In this document: positions 57,765 through 64,000 of the stretch, piece after piece | Numbering within the stretch: position 1 is the stretch's first letter | Layout: each line of letters begins with the position of its first letter | From: Bradyrhizobium sp. 190 | GTDB taxonomy: Bacteria; Pseudomonadota; Alphaproteobacteria; Rhizobiales; Xanthobacteraceae | Length of the DNA: 64,000 nucleotides | Direction of reading: 5' to 3' | Assembly (NCBI RefSeq): GCF_023073415.1 | Contig: NZ_JADPJL010000052.1 | Coordinates: 1 to 64,000, forward strand | Position numbers and translations under genes: made by a program | Notes under the pieces: generated by a model | Databases searched by the model: none | The model's input: the letters and a program-made list of their open reading frames with translations, nothing else | Told to the model about the DNA's origin: nothing

Positions 57765-58850
57765 TCAAGCATGCGCCAGGTTTTGCTCCAGCCATTCAAA
57801 GATGCAATCATCGGAAACGACGAAGTTTTCGATTTCCCCTACGGGGGTTTCGATCATGCGCGGGATTGACAACTGCAGGTCGAGGCTGGCGGCAGCGCAG
57901 TCAGCTTGAAGCTTGACGGCCTCCGGAACGCTAACCAAGCCGCGTCCACCGGCTACCACGAGAACTGGGCATCTCAACTGTCGCACCAACCGCGAGCGGC
58001 GAGCCGACACTGCTTCCTCCTCAGGTACATCTGCTGCTCCCGCCATCCAGCCGACAGACGCCAAGATCCGCGCCCAATTCCAAAGACCACCATCGCAAAC
58101 CGCCGCAGCAACTCGGCGATCAGAGGCAGCGAAGTCGGTGGCTAGAACAGCCGACATACCTTCTCCATAGACGCCAATCCTACCGGCATCCACTTCGGGC
58201 CGAAACGATAAGTAATCCAGGCAGCAAGAAAGGACTTCCGATTGGCCGTAGGAGCGATCTGAGATCTCATCGTAAGATACCACGAGAACGGATATGCCGC
58301 GACCAATCACAACCGGCAAGAGCCTGCCCAGAAGCCTCGCTCCGGTTTCTTCTTCCTTGCTGATGCAAATAACTGCCGGCGCACATGAACCACCGGCGGG
58401 CAGGTAGTACGCGAAAAACTCGAACTGGTCCCAGCACGGGATTTTTACTCGCTCTGCCTTCTGCTCCAGGGACAACCCGAGTCTCTGAATGCCGGCTTCA
58501 ATCTTGGCCGAAACGGCTCCAACCTGCGGATCGCCGTCATCAACCAGCCGCCTGGCAACTTCGAAGGCGGTTAGGCCGCACAGCCAAGCCTCCGTAGCCT
58601 CTTCGAACGCTCCCGTTCTGATGTTAAGATCACCACGAAGACAGTGAGCATTTCCAATCCTTGTCCATCTCGCGACCCAGTTCTTCCGACCGCTGGCCCG
58701 ATGGACGCTTTCCCGTTGTAGATTGTCCAAGAACAGCGCCGCGCCTCGCCGCGTGGACGGGAGGTCGGCACTCACCTGATGCCAAGCAGCGTACTGCATC
58801 CAATTCGCCCTTGCGTTAACTCGGCCGAGGAATGCCGCGATGCGGATCAT
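57765..58850 (-). CDS. Alpha/beta-hydrolase fold protein without an obvious nucleophile
   Basis: ATG 58850 follows GGGAGGAGCGGA and gives 361 residues; the open frame extends to 59102 without a ribosome site. The N-terminal 120 residues are helical (GAFEEATEAWLCGLTAFEVA). The hydrolase core has FEFFAYYLPAGGSCAPAVIC, then GRGISVLVVSYDEISDRSYG and DAGRIGVYGEGMSAVLATDF. Related DUF1100/FrsA-like or dihydropseudooxynicotine-hydrolase-like proteins carry GxSxG at the elbow; here it reads GEGMS, so the Ser is absent. The protein may thus be a non-hydrolytic member or use another residue. CPVLVVAGGRGLVSVPEAV is the acid-loop region. Confidence 0.7.
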   Translation of the reverse strand: MIRIAAFLGRVNARANWMQYAAWHQVSADLPSTRRGAALFLDNLQRESVHRASGRKNWVARWTRIGNAHCLRGDLNIRTGAFEEATEAWLCGLTAFEVARRLVDDGDPQVGAVSAKIEAGIQRLGLSLEQKAERVKIPCWDQFEFFAYYLPAGGSCAPAVICISKEEETGARLLGRLLPVVIGRGISVLVVSYDEISDRSYGQSEVLSCCLDYLSFRPEVDAGRIGVYGEGMSAVLATDFAASDRRVAAAVCDGGLWNWARILASVGWMAGAADVPEEEAVSARRSRLVRQLRCPVLVVAGGRGLVSVPEAVKLQADCAAASLDLQLSIPRMIETPVGEIENFVVSDDCIFEWLEQNLAHA

Positions 58851-59161
58851 TCCGCTCCTCCCGCGATCAGTTAGACACATTGCGTTCATATGCAGCGCAC
58901 ACATTCTGTACGAAACGACCCGATATGTTCGCGCGCGGGTCAGACGTGCTCCCGCAGCGTCACAATGGTACGGTTCGTACCGCCGCCGATTGCGGACGCG
59001 CGTCGCCATCAACTTGGCCGCATCGAAATGATACTGAAGCCAACAGTCCCAAGAACAATCAGCGTACGCCCCAGTGGCGCGCAAGTAATGCCACCGATAC
59101 ACACCGCCAACCTGTCGGCAACGGGCAACTAAAGAGATGAACCAGAGCCTGACCGATTTGG
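58851..59161. other. Intergenic stretch
   Basis: This is the upstream region of the hydrolase gene and the 3' side of the Crp/Fnr gene. Nothing more was recognised. Confidence 0.4.
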
Positions 59162-59881
59162 CTATCCTGTCGTCTCATTTGTCGCAGGTTTAGACGTAGG
59201 CCGAGCATAAGCGCTCGAAATAAGTTTGTAACAACAGCACGCCTTTTGTTCGAGACACTTGCGTCCATCTATCTGCAACACGCCCCGCGTCTTGCGAATC
59301 AAACCTTGTTCTTCGAATCGGATTAGCGTCTCTGTTACTCCTGGGCGGCGCAAACCAAGGACAGACGAAAGATACTCATGCGTGACCGGGAGTACGTGAG
59401 CATCAACGGCATCACTTGCCAAACAGAGCCAGGATGCGAGCCGCTTTTCGCGATCGTGCCGAACGCCGCATAATCCTGTCTGAGCGCAATGCAAGCTCAG
59501 CGCTTGAACGTACCGCGAAAGATGTTCCCGGATTTCAGGGCGCGCGTTCATGATCCGGCGCAAGTCCCCGACACGAATCCTGTGCGAGCTCCCGGGAAAG
59601 AGCACAACGGATTGATGTGTTGAAGGATGCCCCCCGAACAAAATCGAAGCGCCGACTGCACCTTGATGTCCTATTACCGCCGTTTCAAGGATGCTTCCTT
59701 CGGCGACAATCCTCAGCGAGACGAGGCCAGTCTCGATGAAGTACACGAAGTCAAGATGCCTCTTCGGCTCTTGGAGAATCATGCGCTCCCTCAGGACGAC
59801 CGGTTCTAGAAGCTCCCCTATCGCCGCCAGATCTTGCAGCGAAAGACTCGCCAGAATTGCATTCTTAACAAAGGATCGCAT
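59162..59881 (-). CDS. Crp/Fnr-family transcriptional regulator
   Basis: The protein has a cyclic-nucleotide-binding-like domain: LEPVVLRERMILQEPKRHLD, FVYFIETGLVSLRIVAEG and TAVIGHQGAVGASILFGG. The C-terminal winged helix is HEYLSSVLGLRRPGVTETLI followed by RFEEQGLIRKTRGVLQIDG. Residues for iron-sulfur binding (an N-terminal Cys cluster) are missing, so it is not an FNR. Starting at Met 59881 (MRSFVKNAIL) gives 239 residues and fits the family; the open frame reaches ATG 60040, adding 53 residues of no known pattern. The C-terminal tail has a CCC motif (EQKACCCYK). The ligand and regulon are unknown. Confidence 0.87.
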   Translation of the reverse strand: MRSFVKNAILASLSLQDLAAIGELLEPVVLRERMILQEPKRHLDFVYFIETGLVSLRIVAEGSILETAVIGHQGAVGASILFGGHPSTHQSVVLFPGSSHRIRVGDLRRIMNARPEIREHLSRYVQALSLHCAQTGLCGVRHDREKRLASWLCLASDAVDAHVLPVTHEYLSSVLGLRRPGVTETLIRFEEQGLIRKTRGVLQIDGRKCLEQKACCCYKLISSAYARPTSKPATNETTG

Positions 59882-60562
59882 ATTCGATCGCGCGGTACCT
59901 GGCTGATGACGTATCGGCTGGAGGCTAGTTGAAGAACGCCCAGACTTCGAGTCTTCCAACGAAGGCTGATAGGCGTCGACGAACGTCGGCGTTTTGAGTG
60001 ATTGCTCGGAATGGCCCGACGTCCTGTGACTCAAGTTCATCTCCGGGTGCGTTGCTTAAATTCTTTCCCAAACCTTGCCAGCTGCTGAGCGACACGTCAC
60101 TCGCTGTCGGTGCGCGCAAAGCCCCATTTCGATAGATTGTGACCGAACCACCTTCGTTGGGGCCAATACCAATTTTGGGGGAGTCCATACCAGATTGGAA
60201 TTGATCGAACAGCTGGTGCTAAAGAACGGAAATCGCAAATCTGCTCAAGCTTCCGCAGCTTCGCTTGCTGTTCAGGCTTCGAGCTCAAGAACAGAATAAA
60301 ATCAAGCCGACGAAAATAACATTGACTAAGATGGCGAGCAAAGCGTATGCGCAAATTACTCGAGGCGAGAATTCCTCGTCATCGCGCGAGGCCGGTATCC
60401 ATAGTGGCTGCATCTGATCACCTTGCGTCGCGGTCACATGACCCAGGGGGTGCAGCGCCACAGACGGGCTCCGCTGTCAGCAACTAGACTAAGCAAGCTG
60501 ACGATCCAGAACCTCTGACGAGTATTTGTTTGCATGATTTCTAAAATGCCTCCCCCTCAATG
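59882..60562. other. Intergenic region upstream of the Crp/Fnr gene
   Basis: The 53-codon frame extension of the regulator ends at 60040. Beyond it I see no gene in either strand. Confidence 0.4.
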
Positions 60563-60772
60563 TCAGCTTGGTACTCGGTGCGCCGTACAGGCTGTTGCTA
60601 CGCGCCGAAGCCATTCATAGTCAGCCTCCCGGCGGATCTTGAAATGTTCGACGCACTTCTTGGAGCAAAGCGCGGTTCGCCAGTAGTAGTGGCGGATCAA
60701 TCCGAACTTTCCGCCGCATATAGCGCAGCACCTTGTTGAAATGTGGCGCGAAGCATGTGAGCTATTGCGCAT
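60563..60772 (-). CDS. Small Cys-rich (zinc-ribbon-like) conserved protein
   Basis: The 69-residue protein starts at ATG 60772, with GGAGGCGAC just before it. It contains RCCAICGGKFGLIRHYYWRT followed by ALCSKKCVEHF, i.e. two Cys pairs (CxxC and CxxxC) that could bind one zinc. Similar small proteins are common in Bradyrhizobium, and their role is not known. It is too short for enzyme activity, and a protein-protein or nucleic-acid contact is likely. Confidence 0.7.
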   Translation of the reverse strand: MRNSSHASRHISTRCCAICGGKFGLIRHYYWRTALCSKKCVEHFKIRREADYEWLRRVATACTAHRVPS

Positions 60773-60833
60773 TGTCGCCTCCTGCCGGAGTGGATGATAG
60801 GCTCCTGCACTTCTTAGCCGCGTCACCGCGCCC

Positions 60834-61187
60834 CTATTGACGTGCAACCCCGCGGATGCCAAGTCGCGAGGTATAGGCAGACAACAGCATGCCAAATGGG
60901 CCTTGCATTACCAGCGCCGTGACTTCCGGCGTCTGCACGAGTGACGGCGTGTGTCGCGCGATCCTCTTGAGAGAATGACGCCGCTCATGACGCCCGCGCC
61001 GCGGCCTAACAACTCCGTCGGCGCTGACAGGCCACCCGAAACGTTCGACAGCCATTGCAATCAGAACGCCTCCGGGGAAGCCAATACCAATCAAGGAAAG
61101 ATCAATATCGGGTCGGAATTGAAATGCGTGCGCCGTCCAATATGCTGTGAGGATCAGGCTCCACATGGCGCGACGGTCGAATTTCAC
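60834..61187 (-). CDS. Hypothetical small membrane protein
   Basis: The 117-residue frame has two hydrophobic stretches, MWSLILTAYWTAHAFQF and IDLSLIGIGFPGGVLIAMAV, followed by a basic tail (RPRRGRHERRHSLKRIA). It could sit in the inner membrane. GTG 61187 is the first start; ATG 61166 (MWSL) is an alternative. I know no family, and the C-terminal part looks less protein-like. Confidence 0.4.
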   Translation of the reverse strand: MKFDRRAMWSLILTAYWTAHAFQFRPDIDLSLIGIGFPGGVLIAMAVERFGWPVSADGVVRPRRGRHERRHSLKRIARHTPSLVQTPEVTALVMQGPFGMLLSAYTSRLGIRGVARQ

Positions 61188-61210
61188 TCTGTTTCTCGAG
61201 AGCGGATGAT

Positions 61211-61411
61211 TTAATGTGTCTCCGACAACAGCACCGAAAAGAGAATCGAGAGGCCCAGCTCTTCAAAGAAAGTCCCGATTGCTTTGCGGATCTGATCTCG
61301 GCAGACGATCTGCCGCCGAGCTGAACAGTCGACAGAGCGTCTGCATCGCCTGAGGCACCCCTCGGCACTCTTGCGATTGATGGAGCGCTCGATCTCAAAC
61401 GGCGTTTTCAT
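61211..61411 (-). CDS. Possible small hypothetical protein
   Basis: Starting at ATG 61411, with GAGAGGTACATCGG before it, the frame gives 66 residues (MKTPFEIERSINRKSAEGCL and so on) with four Cys and a hydrophobic end. It is co-oriented with the two small genes downstream. Real coding is plausible but unproven. Confidence 0.3.
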   Translation of the reverse strand: MKTPFEIERSINRKSAEGCLRRCRRSVDCSARRQIVCRDQIRKAIGTFFEELGLSILFSVLLSETH

Positions 61412-61649
61412 CCGATGTACCTCTCGATCGCTATTGGCGACCAGTGGGATTCCTTTTTGCGGAGCGCCTGCGCCGCGCATTCTCGTCGATGTCGGCCATG
61501 GCGAAGCACGAACGCCTTATAGGTATTCAGCACGCTTCTCGGATCGGTCGAGAATTGCGCCCTGCAAGATGAGCTCGTTATACCCTCGTTAGGCGTCGGT
61601 CCGCAGGATGCAGGTATGGTCCGCCAGATTTGCCTTGGGGACGCTTACC

Positions 61650-62060
61650 CCTGCAGTCACGTGAGTGATGGAACATCGCCACCGCTGGGCCTGGGCCGCC
61701 AAACGCTTTTCGTCTCGCCGGGTGTGGGTCTTTTCGTTGGCGAGCACCGGCGGTTCGACGACGCTCGAGTCGAGGCGGCGAAGTAAGGCTTCAAGTGCGT
61801 GCAGACTGTTTCCACGGCATGGGGCACAAGCACATTCGGCCGCAATTCGTCTTCAGTATCGCAGGCTTTCAGCCCTTCCAAGGTCAGCGCAAATTGATTG
61901 ATCACGCGCGACGGCGCTCCGAGAGTTCTCCCGCGATCTCCAACGCCTCCGCGCGCTCGACGGTCAACGCCTTCTTCAAGGCGACGTCATCCGGAATTGC
62001 TCCGCGGTCAGCACTCCGCAATTTTTTTGCTCATCGCACGCTTCGCGCGTCGCCAGATTA
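61650..62060 (-). pseudogene. IS66 TnpC N-terminal remnant (tentative)
   Basis: Minus-strand pieces ALKKALTVERAEALEIAGEL and INQFALTLEGLKACDTEDEL resemble the coiled N-terminal part of IS66 TnpC proteins (RLIDQFALTLEELEATATED). The remaining frames to 61650 are not clearly related. The region is heavily eroded. Confidence 0.5.
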
Positions 62061-62502
62061 GCTGTAAGTTTCTCTGGTCGATCCCTCAAGTACATAGGGA
62101 TCTGCAGCGATGACCTATCGAACTTCGCGCAATTAAGCGCTTGGCTTGGAGCGACAGACGAATTCCGTCATTCGCCAGATCGCCGCACCGTCCCTGAAGA
62201 TCTGAAGATCGCCGGCGTGAGGATCCGCTCTAGAGTCTCCTGAACCGTAAGAGACAAGCTCTGCATGTACATGTCGGTGTAGCCGGTGGCGGTTGTGAGC
62301 CACCCGGGATCGGTTCCTCGCTACCCAAGAAGTTCAAGCCCGCGCAACGCCTCAGCTTGCACTTCACGGGCAACTGTGGCCGACAGCCGAGTTAAACTAC
62401 CGAGCTGCGCAGGAGGCGACGACGGCTATTGCATTGCGCGCGTTGGCGCCCACTGCTGTAGCCGTCATCTCGACAAGAACGAGACCGTGCCGGCCTCACC
62501 TA
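62061..62502. other. Flank of the IS630 element
   Basis: No gene was recognised. The IS630 element was inserted at TA 62501-62502. Confidence 0.4.
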
Positions 62503-62542
62503 GTGGCTCTGCACAGTGATTATGACGGGTTGCGTTCGTCGA

Positions 62543-62800
62543 TCAGATTAGCTCCGGGAGGAGTTTGGGATCAACGAGGACCTCGATGCTGCGCGGGGTT
62601 CTTGGCTGCCTCCTGATGAGGCCGGCTCGTTCCAGCGTCATCACCATCTGGTGGACCGAAGGCGGGCTGACGCGGAAATATTCCTGCATGTCGGTTTCGG
62701 CCGGGGGTCTGCGGTGCAGCCGCGTGTAGAGGTGGATAAAGGCCAGGTATTGCCCCTGCGTGGGCGTGAAGGGTTTTGCCGAAGGACTCACGCCGGCCAT
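62543..62800 (-). CDS. LexA-like winged-helix protein inside the IS630 element
   Basis: From ATG 62800 the protein has 85 residues. FTPTQGQYLAFIHLYTRLHR, RPPAETDMQEYFRVSPPSVH (recognition helix), QMVMTLERAGLIRRQPRTPR and SIEVLV have the layout of the LexA DNA-binding domain (LTxRQxEVLxFI, PPTRAEIAxxLG, AVHxHLxxLxRKGxI). No peptidase part is present. The frame extends to 62845, overlapping the transposase start codon region, where a hairpin lies. It would be a DNA-binding protein carried by the element, perhaps repressing the transposase. Confidence 0.8.
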   Translation of the reverse strand: MAGVSPSAKPFTPTQGQYLAFIHLYTRLHRRPPAETDMQEYFRVSPPSVHQMVMTLERAGLIRRQPRTPRSIEVLVDPKLLPELI

Positions 62801-62817
62801 CCGATTCAGTTGTTTGT

Positions 62818-62842
62818 GCGTGCCTCGAACACGGAGGCACGC
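62818..62842. promoter_or_regulatory. Hairpin/dyad over the transposase ribosome binding site
   Basis: GCGTGCCTC (62818-62826) and GAGGCACGC (62834-62842) pair perfectly across a 7-base loop. The downstream arm contains the GGAGG of the transposase and ends one base before its ATG (62844). It may hide the ribosome binding site or serve as an operator for the winged-helix protein. Confidence 0.7.
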
Positions 62843-62843
62843 C

Positions 62844-63908
62844 ATGAATGTACGCTATCGGGTCGACCTCAGCCAAGTCGAGCGCACGGAACTCAGGGCG
62901 CTGCTCAGCAGCGGCAAGCATGCGTCGCGCAAGCTCAAGCGAGCACAGATCTTGCTGGCTGCCGATGCCGGTGCCGGCGACGAGGAGATCGCAAGGAGCG
63001 TCGGCGTGGGCGGCTCGACCGTGTACCGGATCAAGCGCCGCTTCGTGGAGGGCAATCTGGAACGGGCGCTGAGCGACGAGCCGCGTCCCGGGGCGGAACG
63101 CAAACTCACGGTCAAGGAAGAAGCCCTGCTGGTAGCGACGGCCTGCGCCAGTCCCCCGGAAGGCCGCGCCCGCTGGACGCTCGATTTGCTGGCAGGTGCG
63201 ATGGTCAAGCTCACCGAACACAAGAGCCTGTCGCACGAGACCGTTCGGCGGCGCCTGGCCGAAAATGGCCTCAAGCCCTGGCGCAAGGACATGTGGTGCA
63301 TTCCGCAGGTCGATGGCGAATACGTCGCCCGCATGGAGGATGTCCTCGATCTCTACGCCGAGGCGCCCGATCCCAAGCGGCCGGTGGTGTGCTTCGACGA
63401 AAGCCCGGTGCAGCTTATCGGCGAGGCGCGTCAGCCCATCCCGGCCAGGCCGGGTCAGCTCGAACGTTACGATTACGAGTATCGTCGCAATGGCACGGTC
63501 AATCTCTTTGTCCTCCTCGACGTGCATCGGCCCTGGCGCAAGGTCAAAGTCACCGAACGGCGAGCGGCGGAAGACTATGCCCGATGCATGCGCGACCTCG
63601 TCGACGTCCATTATCCCGACGCCGAGATCATCCGGGTCGTTCAAGACAATCTATCGACCCACTCCGCCGGTGCCCTGTATCAGGCCAAGCACGCAAGCTG
63701 GCTCAACATGGTCGAGATCGAGATCGGTGTCCTGCGCGGCCAGTGCCTGGATCGCAGGATCGACAATCCCAAGCGACTGCGCCGCGAAATCGCCGCTTGG
63801 GAACGGAAGCGAAATGCTGCCCGCTCCCGCATCAAATGGATGTTCACAACAGACAAGGCCCGGGCCAAAATGGGCCGCGCCTATCCCGCGACTTCCAAAG
63901 AGTCATAA
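62844..63908 (+). CDS. IS630-family transposase with an in-frame internal deletion
   Basis: The 354-residue protein has an N-terminal HTH (SSGKHASRKLKRAQILLAAD, ARSVGVGGSTVYRIKRRFVE), the first catalytic Asp in VVCFDESPVQLIGEAR, the second Asp in IRVVQDNLSTHSAGALYQ and the final Glu in AKHASWLNMVEIEIGVLRGQ. Between GALYQ and AKHASW about 20 residues usual in the family (ending FHYTP) are missing without a frame change. All three acids are still there, but the D-to-E spacing is shortened, so activity is doubtful. ATG 62844 follows GGAGGCACGCC. The rest is full length. Confidence 0.88.
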   Translation: MNVRYRVDLSQVERTELRALLSSGKHASRKLKRAQILLAADAGAGDEEIARSVGVGGSTVYRIKRRFVEGNLERALSDEPRPGAERKLTVKEEALLVATACASPPEGRARWTLDLLAGAMVKLTEHKSLSHETVRRRLAENGLKPWRKDMWCIPQVDGEYVARMEDVLDLYAEAPDPKRPVVCFDESPVQLIGEARQPIPARPGQLERYDYEYRRNGTVNLFVLLDVHRPWRKVKVTERRAAEDYARCMRDLVDVHYPDAEIIRVVQDNLSTHSAGALYQAKHASWLNMVEIEIGVLRGQCLDRRIDNPKRLRREIAAWERKRNAARSRIKWMFTTDKARAKMGRAYPATSKES

Positions 63909-64000
63909 TCACTGTGCAGAGCCACTAGTGCCTTGACGCCGAGTGAAGAGCAGACGTTGGGTCAATTCATGTCGATGAGCAAAACGAGAGCTTAGTATCG

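Larger units (their letters stand above)
62503..63925 (+). mobile_element. IS630-family element with a passenger regulator gene
   Basis: Perfect 24-bp terminal repeats GTGGCTCTGCACAGTGATTA + TGAC run inward from both ends (62503-62526 and 63902-63925). TA flanks each end (62501-62502, 63926-63927), as expected for IS630 insertion into TA. The 1423-bp element holds the transposase (plus strand) and a divergent winged-helix gene (minus strand), both within the repeats. Confidence 0.9.

Noticed and set aside
62571..63644. A 357-codon minus-strand frame across the IS630 element
   Set aside because: It is a shadow of the transposase on the other strand, caused by GC-rich codon use; only 62543-62800 shows a real domain.

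Overview
The window looks like a piece of a rhizobial symbiosis island or similar accessory region, most likely from Bradyrhizobium. This rests on the gene families (alphaproteobacterial porin, small Cys-rich protein, IS content), the mixed and rather low GC for such a genome, and the very high density of insertion sequences and broken genes. No nod, nif or fix gene and no tRNA was recognised, so the assignment is an inference.

Layout. 1-2.3 kb: stacked IS remnants (IS3, IS66, an IS4/Tn5-like element). 2.7-7.0 kb: an intact saccharopine-dehydrogenase-like gene, a modA remnant, a small conserved protein and a nitroreductase. 7.3-10.1 kb: an IS1380 element nested in an IS5-type element beside an IS110 scrap. 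10.1-12.5 kb: an intact LLM flavin monooxygenase followed by a decayed PEP-mutase-like gene. 13.7-18.6 kb: a polar amino-acid/ectoine-type ABC transporter operon, a deleted acyl-CoA ligase and a MmgE/PrpD protein. 19.3-28.1 kb: a receiver-like orphan, two paralogous enoyl-CoA hydratase-like genes, a crotonyl-CoA carboxylase/reductase and an XRE regulator, with IS3 and IS5 pieces between them. 28.5-42 kb: two nearly identical dead IS5-type elements flank a two-domain CaiB/BaiF CoA-transferase, a broken IS66 and a broken SDR; then an alpha-oxoamine synthase. 42-46 kb: a dead group II intron, IS256 and IS110 remnants, and a decayed TPP-dependent enzyme. 46.4-48.6 kb: a second copy of the monooxygenase plus PEP-mutase-like segment. 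49-54.4 kb: a GMC oxidoreductase, an IS21 element and pabB/pabA pseudogenes. 55-61.4 kb: more backbone-like genes (porin, MarR, alpha/beta hydrolase, Crp/Fnr regulator, small zinc-finger protein). 62.5-63.9 kb: a complete IS630 element that carries its own divergent winged-helix gene.

How it fits together. The intact enzymes are mostly CoA-thioester and redox enzymes (Ccr, two ECH, double CoA-transferase, PrpD, oxoamine synthase, LLM monooxygenases, GMC oxidoreductase, nitroreductase, saccharopine-DH-like). The broken ones are PEP mutase-like, TPP enzyme, acyl-CoA ligase, SDR, PabA/PabB and ModA. I read this as a specialised-metabolite or catabolic locus that has been rearranged by transposons, with only some enzymes still intact. 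The most unusual items are the IS630 element with a LexA-like passenger gene and a hairpin over the transposase ribosome binding site, the shared promoter module at the hydratase/Ccr genes, and the duplicated monooxygenase/PEP-mutase segments whose reading frames end inside an IS terminal repeat.
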